The position numbers were made by a program, and so were the translations under genes. The notes under the pieces were generated by a model. It was not told the origin of the DNA and ran no database searches. It saw nothing but the letters and a program-made list of their open reading frames with translations. Below are positions 45,247-54,421 of a stretch of DNA of 64,000 nucleotides, piece after piece. The stretch's first letter is position 1, and each line of letters begins with the position of its first letter. Source of the stretch: Paenirhodobacter ferrireducens (GTDB lineage Bacteria > Pseudomonadota > Alphaproteobacteria > Rhodobacterales > Rhodobacteraceae); the NCBI RefSeq assembly GCF_004022265.1, contig NZ_SAVB01000011.1:62001-126000 (forward strand), written 5' to 3'.

Positions 45247-46284
45247 ATGAAGAAGATGATCGCCGCATTCATGGCCGGCACCCTGCTCGCCGCCCCCGCG
45301 ATGGCCGAGGAACAGCTCTCGGTGGTCGGCAGCTGGAGCAACCTGCCGCTCTACAAGGCCTTCGAGACCCCGTTCTGGACCGAAAAGCTGCCCGGGATGA
45401 CCGGCGGCGCCTTCACCGCGCAGCTGACCAGCTTCGACCAGATGGGCATTGCCGGCGCCGACGTCTACCGGATGCTGGGCGACGGTGTCTTCGACATCGG
45501 CGCGACGGTCGCCGATTACACCGTGGGCGACGCGCCCGAGCTGGAAGGGCTCGACGTGCCGTTGCTCGCCACCACCGCGGACGAGGCGAAGAAACTGGTC
45601 GATGCCGCCCGCCCGATGGTCGCCGACATCATGCGCGCGCGCTTCAACGCGCAGCTTCTGGGCATCGCGCCCTATCCGCCGCAGGTGGTGTTCTGCCGCG
45701 GCGACGTCACCTCGCTGGCCGGTCTCAAGGGCAAGAAGGTGCGCGGCTCGGGCCGGATGACGACGAAATTCCTCGAGGCGCTTGGCGCCGAGGGCGTGAA
45801 CATCGCCTTCTCGGAAGTGCCCGGCTCGCTCGAGCGCGGGGTGATCGACTGTGCCGTGACCGGCGCCGGTTCGGGCTATTCGGCGGGCTGGTGGGAGGTC
45901 TCGGACCACCTGCTGACGCTGCCGCTTGGCGGTTGGGACCCGGTGGTGATCGCGATGAACGCCGATCGCTGGGACGGGCTCTCGGCCGAGGAACAGGCGA
46001 CGCTGGAAAAGGCCGTGACCGAGGGGCTCGAGACCCCGGCCTGGGCCGCGGCGCAGGGCGGGCTCACGACCGACATCGCCTGCCTGACCGGCAAGGGCGA
46101 GTGCCCGGCGGGCAAGGCAGCCTCGATGACGCTGGTCGAGGCGACCCCGGCCGACATGGCGCAGGCGCGCCAGATCCTGACCGAGGTCGTGCTGCCCGAC
46201 TGGGCCGGCCGCGCCGGCAAGGACTGGGTCGCGCGCTGGAACGACACCGTCGGCGCCGCCGCCGGCGTGACGATCGCGCAGTAA
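45247..46284 (+). CDS. dctP: TRAP transporter substrate-binding protein (second system)
   Basis: 345 residues with a signal peptide (residues 1-20, PAMA-EE). DctP-like lobes are present, with KGKKVRGSGRMTTKFLEALGAEGVNIAFSEVPGSLERGVID in the usual receptor hinge. Ribosome-binding site CAGGAGAGA. The receptor carries four cysteines in the mature part (for example VVFCRG and IACLTGKGECP), more than usual. The ligand is probably a substrate of the amidase/5-oxoprolinase encoded downstream. Confidence 0.88.
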   Translation: MKKMIAAFMAGTLLAAPAMAEEQLSVVGSWSNLPLYKAFETPFWTEKLPGMTGGAFTAQLTSFDQMGIAGADVYRMLGDGVFDIGATVADYTVGDAPELEGLDVPLLATTADEAKKLVDAARPMVADIMRARFNAQLLGIAPYPPQVVFCRGDVTSLAGLKGKKVRGSGRMTTKFLEALGAEGVNIAFSEVPGSLERGVIDCAVTGAGSGYSAGWWEVSDHLLTLPLGGWDPVVIAMNADRWDGLSAEEQATLEKAVTEGLETPAWAAAQGGLTTDIACLTGKGECPAGKAASMTLVEATPADMAQARQILTEVVLPDWAGRAGKDWVARWNDTVGAAAGVTIAQ

Positions 46285-46300
46285 CGGCGGGGCGGGCGCG

Positions 46301-46846
46301 ATGGTCGCGAAACTGCACGGCGCGCTTTTGCGCGCCAACCGCCTCGTCGCGCTCGTCCTGGGCGCGGCGCTGATCGCCACGGTGCTGTTCATCCTGGTCG
46401 ATGTGGTGCTGCGCAAGCTGGGCGCGGGCTCGCTTGGCGGCTCGGACGAGCTCTCGGGCTATGTCATGGCCGCGGTCGCAAGCTGGGGCCTCGCCTGTGC
46501 ACTGGTCGAGCGGGCGCATGTCCGCATCGACGTGCTGCGGCTGCGGCTGACCGCGCCCGGGCGGGCGCTGCTGGACATCTTCGCGATGATCGTCACCAAC
46601 GGCATCGTGCTGCTGATCGCCTGGCATTGCTGGCCGGTGCTGGAAAAGACGCTGGCACGCGGCTCGCGGGCGAACACCCCGCTCGAGACGCCGCTGTGGA
46701 TCCCGCAGGGGATCTGGTTTGCCGGCTGGGCCTGGTTCGCCGTCAGCGCGACGGCGCTGACGCTGATCGGGCTCGCCTATTTCCTCTCCGGCCAGCGCGC
46801 GCGCTTCGATGCGACGCTGGGCCTCGGATCGGAGCTTGACGCATGA
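46301..46846 (+). CDS. dctQ: TRAP transporter small permease (second system)
   Basis: 181 residues, four membrane helices, with DELSGYVMAAVASWGLACALVERAHVRIDVL typical of DctQ and an LETPLWIPQGIWFAGW segment. It overlaps dctM by 4 bases. Confidence 0.88.
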   Translation: MVAKLHGALLRANRLVALVLGAALIATVLFILVDVVLRKLGAGSLGGSDELSGYVMAAVASWGLACALVERAHVRIDVLRLRLTAPGRALLDIFAMIVTNGIVLLIAWHCWPVLEKTLARGSRANTPLETPLWIPQGIWFAGWAWFAVSATALTLIGLAYFLSGQRARFDATLGLGSELDA

Positions 46847-48126
46847 TCTGGACCGTTGCCGTTTCGCTTCTGGGGCTGATGGCCCTGTCGATCCCGGTGG
46901 GGATCGTGCTCTTCGTGCTGGGCATCGGGGTCGGGCAGTTCTATTCCGCCTTCCCGCTGCTGCGCGGGCTGGGCCAGGTGGTCTGGTCCTCCTCGGCCTC
47001 GGCGACGCTGATCGCGATTCCGCTCTTCGTCCTGCTGGGCGAGATCCTGGTCCGCGGCGGGGTGGCCGCGCGCACCTATGGCGCGCTCGACAAATGGCTG
47101 AGCTGGCTGCCGGGCGGGCTGGTGCACGCCAATATCGCCACCGCGACGATGTTTTCGGCGACCTCGGGCTCGTCGGTCGCGACCGCCGCCACCGTCGCTA
47201 CCGTGGCGATGCCGCAGGCCGAGCGGCTGAACTATGACCCGAAGCTCTTCTCGGGCGCGATCGCCGCGGGCGGCACGCTCGGCATCCTGATCCCGCCCTC
47301 GATCAACCTGATCGTCTATGGCTTCCTGACCGAGACCTCGATCCCGCAGCTCTTTTCGGCGGGGCTGGTGCCGGGTGTGCTGATGGCGCTCGCTTTCGTC
47401 GCCGTCACCGCGGCGATCTGCGCGGTGCGCCCCGATCTGGGCGGCCCGTCGCGCCGCTTCAGCTGGGGCGAGCGGCTGGCGAGCCTGGTGCAGCTGGTGC
47501 CGATCGTGATCCTCTTCACCGTGGTCATCGGCTCGATCTATGCCGGCTGGGCCACGCCCACGGAATCGGCGGCGATCGGGGTCGCCATCGCGGCGCTGAT
47601 CGCGGTGGGGCTGGGCGAGGGGCTGAGCCTGCGCACCCTCGGCGCTGCGCTGATCGGCACGGTGCGGATCTCGGCGATGATCATGCTGGTGATTACCGGC
47701 GCCTATTTCCTGAACTTCGCGATGACCTCGGCCGGGCTCGGGCGCGAGCTTGGCGCGCTGATCCGCGACTCGGGGCTCTCGCCCTTCGGCACGCTGCTGC
47801 TGGTGGTGGCGCTCTATCTCGTGCTCGGCTTCTTCATCGAGACGCTGTCGCTGATGGTGGCGACGATCCCGATCGTGGTGCCGATCATCGCCGGGCTTGG
47901 CTATGACAAGGTCTGGTTCGGGGTGCTGATGATCGTGCTGATCGAGATGGCGCTGATTACCCCGCCGGTCGGGCTGAACCTCTTCGTGGTGCAAAGCACG
48001 CGGCGCAGCGGCACGATGAACGAGGTGATCCTCGGCGCGATCCCCTACGTGCTGGTGATGCTGTGCATGATCGCGGCGCTGATCGCGCTGCCGTCGCTTG
48101 CGCTCTGGCTGCCCTCCCACCTCTGA
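46843..48126 (+). CDS. dctM: TRAP transporter large permease (second system)
   Basis: 427 residues with about a dozen membrane helices. Marks: FSATSGSSVATAATVATVAMPQ, AAGGTLGILIPPSINLIVYGFLTE and ITPPVGLNLFVVQ. Overlaps dctQ. It carries the substrate into the cell with a cation gradient. Confidence 0.92.
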   Translation: MIWTVAVSLLGLMALSIPVGIVLFVLGIGVGQFYSAFPLLRGLGQVVWSSSASATLIAIPLFVLLGEILVRGGVAARTYGALDKWLSWLPGGLVHANIATATMFSATSGSSVATAATVATVAMPQAERLNYDPKLFSGAIAAGGTLGILIPPSINLIVYGFLTETSIPQLFSAGLVPGVLMALAFVAVTAAICAVRPDLGGPSRRFSWGERLASLVQLVPIVILFTVVIGSIYAGWATPTESAAIGVAIAALIAVGLGEGLSLRTLGAALIGTVRISAMIMLVITGAYFLNFAMTSAGLGRELGALIRDSGLSPFGTLLLVVALYLVLGFFIETLSLMVATIPIVVPIIAGLGYDKVWFGVLMIVLIEMALITPPVGLNLFVVQSTRRSGTMNEVILGAIPYVLVMLCMIAALIALPSLALWLPSHL

Positions 48127-48145
48127 TTTCCTGAAAGGACACCCC

Positions 48146-48814
48146 ATGCGTTTCCTCAACGGCGAGTCGCCGATCGACCTCGATTTCTCTCATCTCGTCG
48201 TTGCCGGCTGGACCGGACGCGACCAGAAGGCCATCGCCCATCACATCGACGAGCTTGCGGCGCTTGGCGTCGCGCCACCCTCGGCAACGCCGCTTTACTA
48301 CCGCGTTGCCGCCGCCACGCTGACCACCGCGCCGCGGATCGAGGTGGTGGGCACGGGCTCCTCGGGCGAGGTCGAGCCGATGGTGGTGCAGCATGGCGCG
48401 CGCCGTTTCCTCGGCCTTGGCTCCGACCACACCGACCGCGCGCTCGAGGCGCATTCGGTGGCGCTGTCGAAGCAGGTCTGCGCCAAGCCCTGCGCCGCCG
48501 CGCTCTGGCCCTGGGAGGAGGTCGAGGACCGTCTCGACCGGCTGGTCTGCGAAAGCTGGATCTGCGAGAACGGCAGCTGGGTCGCCTATCAGGCCGGCAC
48601 GCTCGCCTCGATCCGGCCGCTGGCCGAACTTGCCGCCGGGGCGGGGCTGAACGTGCTGGGCGTCGACGGGCCGGTGGCAATGCTGTGCGGCACCTTCGGC
48701 GCGATCGGCGGGGTGCGGCCGGCCCGCCGCTTCCGGATGCGGCTGAGCGACCCCGACCGCAACCGCGCGATCGGGCATGAATATGAAACCATCGTTCTGC
48801 CCGAGGTGGCCTGA
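48146..48814 (+). CDS. DUF2848-family protein
   Basis: 222 residues from ATG 48146 (AAAGGACA site). The sequence (LVVAGWTGRDQKAIAHHIDELAALGV, VGTGSSGEVEPMVV, LGLGSDHTDRALEAHSVALSKQVCAKPCA) matches my recollection of DUF2848 proteins, whose fold resembles fumarylacetoacetate-hydrolase-type enzymes. The EVEP and GSDHTD segments could bind a metal. It lies between the transporter and the amidase, so it probably acts on the imported compound. Confidence 0.75.
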   Translation: MRFLNGESPIDLDFSHLVVAGWTGRDQKAIAHHIDELAALGVAPPSATPLYYRVAAATLTTAPRIEVVGTGSSGEVEPMVVQHGARRFLGLGSDHTDRALEAHSVALSKQVCAKPCAAALWPWEEVEDRLDRLVCESWICENGSWVAYQAGTLASIRPLAELAAGAGLNVLGVDGPVAMLCGTFGAIGGVRPARRFRMRLSDPDRNRAIGHEYETIVLPEVA

Positions 48815-48815
48815 G

Positions 48816-50075
48816 ATGAGCGCTTTCCTGACCCGCGTCGAGGACGCGATCGCCCGCACCGAGGCCCTGCCCGCCGCGACCCGCCGCGCGATCTTCACCG
48901 AATTCACCCCGGCGCGGATCCGTGCCGAGGCGGCCGCGCTTGCGGCGCGCGCCGCGGCGGGCGAGGCGATGCCGCTTTTCGGCACGCTGATCTCGGTCAA
49001 GGACCTTTACGACGAGGCCGGGCAGGTCACCGGCGCGGGCTCGCGCCTGCTGGCCGAGCGCGGCAGCGTGGCCGCCGTGGATGCCGTCGTCGTCGCCCGG
49101 CTGCGCCGCGCCGGCGCGCTGATGTTTGGCCGCACCTCGATGTCGGAATTCGCCTATTCCGGCGTCGGGCTGAACCCGCATCACGGCACCCCGGAAAGCG
49201 CGCTGGCGGCCGGGGTGATCCCGGGCGGCTCGTCCTCGGGCGCGGCGGTGAGCGTGGCGCTTGGCCTATGCGACGCGGCGCTTGGCACCGACACCGGCGG
49301 TTCGCTGCGGATTCCGGCGGCGGCGAACGGGCTGTGGGGGCTGAAGCCGAGTGCGGATCTCATTGACGCGACCGGCATCTTCCCGCTGGCCGGCACCTTC
49401 GACAGCGCCGGCGCGATGGCCGGCACCGAGGCCCTGCTGCGGCAGGTGACCGAGGTGATGGCGGGCGCCCCGCTCGACGCGCCCGCGCCCGGCCGGCTGC
49501 GTCTCGGCCTGCCGACCGGCGCCTTCACCGAGGGTCTCTCGCCCGAGGTCGCCACGCTTTTCGCCGCCGAGACCGCGCGGATCGCGGCGCTTGGCCACGA
49601 GATCGTGCCGGTCGAGATGGCCGAGATCGGCGCCGGCATCGGGCTGAACAAGATCATCGTCGCGGCCGAGGCGCTGGCGATCCACCACGCCGATCTTGAC
49701 CGCCTGGAAACGGTGGGCGACCCGCGCGTTCTGTCGCGCATCCGCTTCGCGCTGACGCTCACCCCTGGGGCGCTCGACGCGGCGCTGACCGAGCGGGCGC
49801 GGCTTGTGGCGCTCTTCGAGGCGCGGATGCAGGGGCTCGATGCGCTTCTCGTGCCGACGCTGATGCAGCTGCCGCCGATGATCGCCGCGGTCGAGGCGGA
49901 TTTCGACGCGCTGAACGCGGCGATGCTGCGCAACACCTCGCTGGTCAATCTGGTTGACGGTTGCGCCGTGGCGCTGCCCACGCCGGGGGCCGAACCGCGC
50001 TGGTCGATGACGATGCTGGTGGGCCGCAAGGGCGCCGATGCGGCGCTTCTGGCCGCGGCGCGCGCAATCGCGTGA
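48816..50075 (+). CDS. Amidase signature-family enzyme
   Basis: 419 residues. The Ser-cisSer-Lys triad of amidase signature enzymes is visible: Lys62 in ISVKDLYDE, the GGSSSG loop at 137-142 and the nucleophile Ser163 in GTDTGGSLRIPAA. It hydrolyses an amide or carbamate. Start at 48816, two bases after the preceding stop; an in-frame upstream ATG overlaps the DUF2848 gene and is rejected. Together with PxpBCA it suggests degradation of a cyclic amide to an amino acid. Confidence 0.9.
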   Translation: MSAFLTRVEDAIARTEALPAATRRAIFTEFTPARIRAEAAALAARAAAGEAMPLFGTLISVKDLYDEAGQVTGAGSRLLAERGSVAAVDAVVVARLRRAGALMFGRTSMSEFAYSGVGLNPHHGTPESALAAGVIPGGSSSGAAVSVALGLCDAALGTDTGGSLRIPAAANGLWGLKPSADLIDATGIFPLAGTFDSAGAMAGTEALLRQVTEVMAGAPLDAPAPGRLRLGLPTGAFTEGLSPEVATLFAAETARIAALGHEIVPVEMAEIGAGIGLNKIIVAAEALAIHHADLDRLETVGDPRVLSRIRFALTLTPGALDAALTERARLVALFEARMQGLDALLVPTLMQLPPMIAAVEADFDALNAAMLRNTSLVNLVDGCAVALPTPGAEPRWSMTMLVGRKGADAALLAAARAIA

Positions 50076-50082
50076 GGCGGCG

Positions 50083-50823
50083 ATGACCGAGGACGCGCCC
50101 CTCTCGCCCGAGTTGCTGCCCGCCGGCCCCGACGGGATCGAGCTGCGCTTTGCCCGCCGGCCCGAGCCCGCGGCGATGGCGGCGGTGCAGGTGCTGGCGG
50201 CCGAGATCGCCGCGGCCCCGCCCGAGGGGCTGCGCGAGCTGGTGCCGGGGCTCGTCTCGGTGCTGCTGCGGCTTGACCCGGCGGCGGTGGCGGCGGTCGG
50301 GCCGGGGCTTCTGGCGCGCGCCCGCGCCATCGCCGCGACCCGCCCGGCGCTCCCCGCCCCCACCCGGCGCTGGACGATCCCGGCGGCCTTCGGCGGTGCC
50401 GAGGGGCCGGATCTGGCCGCGGTGGCGGCGCGCCTTGGCCAGAGCGAAGCGGCCGCCGCGGCCGAGATCTGCGCGGCCGAGCTGCGGGTGCTGACCATCG
50501 GCTTCGCCCCCGGCCAGCCCTATATCGGCCTGCTGCCCGAGGCCTGGAACCTGCCGCGCCTGCCCGAGCTGACGCCCAGCGCGCCGGCGGGCGCGCTGGT
50601 CGTCGCGGTGCGGCAGCTGGTGCTCTTCGGTGCCACCTCGGCGACCGGCTGGCGGCAGGTGGCGCAGGTGGCCTTCCGCCCGTTCCGCCCCGAGCGGGCC
50701 GAACCGATGCCGCTGCGCGCGGGCGATGCGATCCGTTTTGCCGCTGCGCCTGCCGATCAGATCGCGGCACTTGCGGGCGATCCGCAGGGCCTTGGCGGGG
50801 CCCGGCTGGAGGTTCTGGCATGA
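50083..50823 (+). CDS. pxpB: 5-oxoprolinase subunit B (KipI/allophanate hydrolase subunit 1 family)
   Basis: 246 residues with the KipI/AHS1 pattern: IPAAFGGAEGPDLAAVAARLG, LTIGFAPGQPYIGLLPE, RQLVLFGATSATGWRQVAQ and FRPFRP with PLRAGDAIRF at the end. With PxpC and PxpA it forms the ATP-dependent prokaryotic 5-oxoprolinase that converts 5-oxoproline to glutamate. ATG 50083; overlaps pxpC by 4 bases. Confidence 0.9.
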   Translation: MTEDAPLSPELLPAGPDGIELRFARRPEPAAMAAVQVLAAEIAAAPPEGLRELVPGLVSVLLRLDPAAVAAVGPGLLARARAIAATRPALPAPTRRWTIPAAFGGAEGPDLAAVAARLGQSEAAAAAEICAAELRVLTIGFAPGQPYIGLLPEAWNLPRLPELTPSAPAGALVVAVRQLVLFGATSATGWRQVAQVAFRPFRPERAEPMPLRAGDAIRFAAAPADQIAALAGDPQGLGGARLEVLA

Positions 50824-51845
50824 GCACGCTCACCCTTCACCGCGTCGACGGCATCGTGACCGTGCAGGACATGGGCCGGCCCGGCCATCTGGCGCAGGGC
50901 CTGTCGCGCGGCGGCGCGGCCGACCGGCTGGCGCTGATCGAGGCGGCGGCGCTTCTGGGCGCGCGTGCACCGCTTGCCGGGCTCGAGATGGCCGGCGCCG
51001 GCGGGGTCTTCTCGGGCGATGCGCCGATGCGCGTCGCGCTGACCGGCGCGCCGATGGCGGCGACGCTGGACGGTGTGCCGCTGCGCTGGAACGCCACGCA
51101 CCGGATCGAGCCGGGCGCACGGCTGCGCATCGCCGGGGCCGAGGCCGGGGTCTATGGCTATCTGGTGCCGGCGGGCGGGCTGGCGACGCCCGACTGGCTG
51201 GGCAGCCGCGCCGCGCATCTGGCGATCGGCATCGGTGCGCCGCTGACCGCGGGCGCGGTGCTCGCCGTGACCCCCGATCCCGCGCCCGAGACCGAGGCCC
51301 GCGTCATCGCCGTGGCGAACCGCTTTCAGGGCGGCACCGCGCGGCTGATGGACGGGCCGCAGACCGGGCTGTTCGACGCCGAAACCCTCGACGCCTTCTG
51401 CACCACCGCCTTTCGCCGCGGCACCCGCGGCAACCGGCAGGGCGTGCAGCTGAGTGCCGGGGCGCGCTTTGTCTCGGCCGAGGCGGCGGGGCTGGCCTCG
51501 GACCTGATCGGGCCGGGCGACGTGCAAAGCACCGGCGACGGCGTGCCCTATGTGCTGCTCGCCGAATGCCAGACCGTCGGCGGCTACCCGCGCCTTGGCA
51601 CGGTGGTGGCCGAGGACCTGCCGCTGATCGCGCAGGCGGCCCCGGGCACGGTCTTGCGCTTTCGCCGCGTGGGGGCCGAGGAGGCCGCCCGCGCCTGCCG
51701 CGACGAGACGGTGTTGTTGCGCGAGGCGGCGGCGCGCTGTAGCAGCCTCGTGCGGGACCCGGCATTGATCCCGGACCTTCTGTCCTATCAGCTGATCGGC
51801 GGGGTGACCCGCGGCGACGACCTGGAGCAAGACGATGCGCGTTGA
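50820..51845 (+). CDS. pxpC: 5-oxoprolinase subunit C (KipA/allophanate hydrolase subunit 2 family)
   Basis: 341 residues. VQDMGRPGHLAQGLSRGGAADRLALIEAA near the start is the signature of the biotin-dependent-carboxylase-like KipA family; further marks are GYLVPAGGLATPDWLGSRA and LAECQTVGGYPRLGTVV. Partner of PxpB. Overlaps both neighbours (4 and 11 bases). Confidence 0.92.
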   Translation: MSTLTLHRVDGIVTVQDMGRPGHLAQGLSRGGAADRLALIEAAALLGARAPLAGLEMAGAGGVFSGDAPMRVALTGAPMAATLDGVPLRWNATHRIEPGARLRIAGAEAGVYGYLVPAGGLATPDWLGSRAAHLAIGIGAPLTAGAVLAVTPDPAPETEARVIAVANRFQGGTARLMDGPQTGLFDAETLDAFCTTAFRRGTRGNRQGVQLSAGARFVSAEAAGLASDLIGPGDVQSTGDGVPYVLLAECQTVGGYPRLGTVVAEDLPLIAQAAPGTVLRFRRVGAEEAARACRDETVLLREAAARCSSLVRDPALIPDLLSYQLIGGVTRGDDLEQDDAR

Positions 51846-52587
51846 CCTGAATGCGGACATGGGCGAGGGCTTCGGCCCCTGGCGGATGGGCGACGACGCG
51901 GCGCTTCTGGGCGTGGTGACCTCGGCCAATATCGCCTGCGGCATGCATGCGGGCGACGCGAATGTGATGGCCGGGGTGATGCGGGCGGCGGCGGCGCAGG
52001 ATGTGGGCATCGGCGCGCATCCGGGCTTTGCCGATCTGCAGGGCTTTGGCCGGCGGCGACTGAAACTGTCTGCCGAGGAGCTGGCGAACCTTGTCGCCTA
52101 TCAGCTCGGCGCGGCGCAGGGCATGGCGCGGCTTGCCGGCACCCGGGTGCGGCATCTCAAGCTGCACGGGGCGCTCTCCAACATGGCGGCCGAGGATGCG
52201 GCGATCGCGCGCGCCTGCTATGGCGCGGCGGTGGCGCTCGATCCCGGGATCATCCTGGTCGCGCAGGCCGCGACCGCGATGGAGGCGGTGGCGCGCGAGA
52301 TCGGCGCGACCTGGGTCGGCGAGATCTTTGCCGACCGCGCCTATAATGACGACGGCACGCTTCTCGACCGCAGCCGCCCGGGCGCGGTGCTGCACGATCC
52401 GGCCGAGGTCGGCCGGCGCATGGAAGAGATGATCCGCGCCCGCGCGATTATCACCGCCAGCGGCCGCCAGCTGCCGGCCCGCATCGACACGATCTGCGTG
52501 CATGGCGACAGCCCGGCGGCGGTGACGATGGCGGCCACGCTGCGCGCCCATCTCGAGACGGCGGGGATCACCGTCACCCGGTTCTGA
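51835..52587 (+). CDS. pxpA: 5-oxoprolinase subunit A (LamB/YcsF family)
   Basis: 250 residues, the YcsF TIM-barrel-like subunit: VDLNADMGEGFGPW at the N-terminus, ANIACGMHAGDANVM, IGAHPGFADLQGFGRR, KLHGALSNM, FADRAYNDDGTLLDRSRPGAVLHD and CVHGDSP. Last gene of the operon, followed by a hairpin shared with the convergent aromatic operon. Confidence 0.95.
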   Translation: MRVDLNADMGEGFGPWRMGDDAALLGVVTSANIACGMHAGDANVMAGVMRAAAAQDVGIGAHPGFADLQGFGRRRLKLSAEELANLVAYQLGAAQGMARLAGTRVRHLKLHGALSNMAAEDAAIARACYGAAVALDPGIILVAQAATAMEAVAREIGATWVGEIFADRAYNDDGTLLDRSRPGAVLHDPAEVGRRMEEMIRARAIITASGRQLPARIDTICVHGDSPAAVTMAATLRAHLETAGITVTRF

Positions 52588-52592
52588 GAAAA

Positions 52593-52620
52593 CGCCCCCC
52601 GGCGCAGCGGCCGGAGGGCG
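52593..52620. terminator. Convergent terminator hairpin
   Basis: 11-bp arms (52593-52603, 52610-52620) with one mismatch, between the convergent pxpA and DUF2783 genes. It probably ends both transcripts. Confidence 0.55.
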
Positions 52621-52625
52621 CGGGG

Positions 52626-52820
52626 TCACGCGGCGGGGCGGGCGGCGGCGATCGCCGCCTCGATCACCCGGCGGTCGCCGATGTGATTGGCCAGCAGCAG
52701 CGCGAGCTTGGCCCAGACCTTCAGGCTGTCCTCCTCGCTCAGACCCTCGTGCAGCGCGACGAGGGATTGATAGAGGTCGTCGTGCCCGCTCAGATTGGGC
52801 GTCAGGGTCAGTGCAGACAT
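52626..52820 (-). CDS. DUF2783 small protein, possible hydroxylase coupling protein
   Basis: 64 residues: LSGHDDLYQSLVALHEGLSEEDSLKVWAKLALLLANHIGD, split across the chain, a DUF2783 pattern. It overlaps the end of the FAD hydroxylase gene by 13 bases. In Pseudomonas putida U, 3-hydroxyphenylacetate 6-hydroxylase consists of a flavoprotein (MhaA) and a small coupling protein (MhaB) of about this size, and the product is homogentisate. The same arrangement beside hmgA suggests an MhaB-like role; this is inference. Confidence 0.7.
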   Translation of the reverse strand: MSALTLTPNLSGHDDLYQSLVALHEGLSEEDSLKVWAKLALLLANHIGDRRVIEAAIAAARPAA

Positions 52821-54400
52821 GCGTCACCTTTCAGCAGGGCGCCGCGGGCGCGCGACAGCGCGGCGGCGATGGCCTCGGTCGTGGGGTGCTGCCAGCGCGC
52901 CGCCACATATTGATCGGGACGCACCAGCGTGGCGCCGCCTTCGGGCAGCGCGAGCCGCTCGGCCGCAAGGCCCGAGACCTCGAGCCGCATGAGCCCCTCG
53001 GGCGCCGTGCCGTCCCAGCCGTGGGAGATCAGCACGAAATCGTCGCCAAGCGCATCGAGCAGCCAGCCGTCTTCCAGCGGTGCATCTAGCACCGGGCTGC
53101 CCGGTGGCACACCGCCCGCCCAGGTCTCGGCATCGGGGGTCGAGAGCAGCGAGGTGGGATAGCTGACCGCGGTCGAGAGCCGCCCCGAGTTCACGAAGGG
53201 CCGCGCGAAGGCATGCTCGCCCGCCAGTTCGAGCACCGCGTCGCGCAGCGCCCGGCTGGCCGTCGATTTCGGCGTCAGGAAATCGGTCGAGCGGGTCGAG
53301 TTCAGGATGTTCTCGTCCGCCGTGGCGATCGCCTCGTCGTTATAGGTCTCGATCAGCGCCGCATCGGCCGCGCCGCGCAGCACGAGGTCAAGCTTCCAGC
53401 CGAGGTTGTCGATATCGGCAAAGCCGCCGTTGCAGCCGCGCGCGCCGAAGGGCGAGACCAGATGCGCGGAATCGCCGGCGAAGATCACCCGCCCATGCAC
53501 GAAGCGCGCCATGCGCCGGCACTGGAAGGTATAGACCGAATACCATTCGCGTTCGAAGGCGACACCCTCGCCCAGCATGGCGCGCACGAAGGGCTCGACG
53601 TTCTCCGGGCGGATCGCCGCCTCGCGGTCGATGTTCCAGCCGAGCTGGAAATCCAGCCGCCAGACGTCATCGGGCTGGCGGTGCATCAGCGCCGAGCGGC
53701 CGGGGTTGAACGGCGGGTCGAACCAGAACCAGCGTTCGGGCGGCATCTCGTGCGTCATCCGGATGTCGGCAATGAGGAAGTTGTCCTCGAACACCCGGCC
53801 CTCGAAATCGAGGCCCATCTTCTCGCGCACGGTCGAGCGCGAGCCGTCGCAGGCGATCAGCCAGCCCGCATGAAGCCGATAGCCCTGCCCGCCCGCGGTC
53901 ACATCGAGCGTCACGCCCTCGGGTCCGGGGGTCACGTCCTCGACCGCATGGCCCCAGCGGATCTCCACATTGGGCAGCTTCGACACTTCGTCGAGCAGGT
54001 AATCCTCGACGTAATATTGCTGGATGTTGACGAAGCCCGGACGCTTTTGATCCTTCACCGGCAGCATGTCGAACTGATAGACCGGCGCGTCGTCGCCGCC
54101 CCAGAACACCTTGCCGATGTTCCACACGACGCCCTTGTCGGTCACCGCATCGCCCGCGCCGAGCCGGTCGAGAATGTCGAGCGATCGCTTCGAGAAGCAG
54201 ATCGCCTTCGAGCAATGCGCGACGAAATCGAGCCGGTTCAGCACCGTCACCGCATGGCCGCGCCGGCCGAGGTCGAGCGCCATCGCCAGGCCCACGGGCC
54301 CGGCGCCGACGATGACCACCGGCGCGCTGTCGGTGTCGGTGGCCGGCGCCGGGGTGGCGCCAATCTCCTTGTAGACGGGAATTCCCGCAACGTTTGCCAT
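52808..54400 (-). CDS. FAD-dependent aromatic hydroxylase (MhaA/MhpA-like)
   Basis: 530 residues, class A flavin monooxygenase. FAD motif VVIVGAGPVGLAMALDLGRRG near residue 29, the DG motif in LIACDGSRSTVREKMG, and the GDSAHLVSPFGARGCNGGFAD motif near 310. It hydroxylates an aromatic acid using NAD(P)H and O2. Given homogentisate dioxygenase and the whole homogentisate branch close by and a DUF2783 partner, the best guess is 3-hydroxyphenylacetate to homogentisate; a 3-(3-hydroxyphenyl)propionate-type substrate is the alternative. MBL gene 21 bases upstream in the same operon. Confidence 0.82.
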   Translation of the reverse strand: MANVAGIPVYKEIGATPAPATDTDSAPVVIVGAGPVGLAMALDLGRRGHAVTVLNRLDFVAHCSKAICFSKRSLDILDRLGAGDAVTDKGVVWNIGKVFWGGDDAPVYQFDMLPVKDQKRPGFVNIQQYYVEDYLLDEVSKLPNVEIRWGHAVEDVTPGPEGVTLDVTAGGQGYRLHAGWLIACDGSRSTVREKMGLDFEGRVFEDNFLIADIRMTHEMPPERWFWFDPPFNPGRSALMHRQPDDVWRLDFQLGWNIDREAAIRPENVEPFVRAMLGEGVAFEREWYSVYTFQCRRMARFVHGRVIFAGDSAHLVSPFGARGCNGGFADIDNLGWKLDLVLRGAADAALIETYNDEAIATADENILNSTRSTDFLTPKSTASRALRDAVLELAGEHAFARPFVNSGRLSTAVSYPTSLLSTPDAETWAGGVPPGSPVLDAPLEDGWLLDALGDDFVLISHGWDGTAPEGLMRLEVSGLAAERLALPEGGATLVRPDQYVAARWQHPTTEAIAAALSRARGALLKGDACLH

Positions 54401-54421
54401 GATCTCCTCCCTCGTCCGCGC

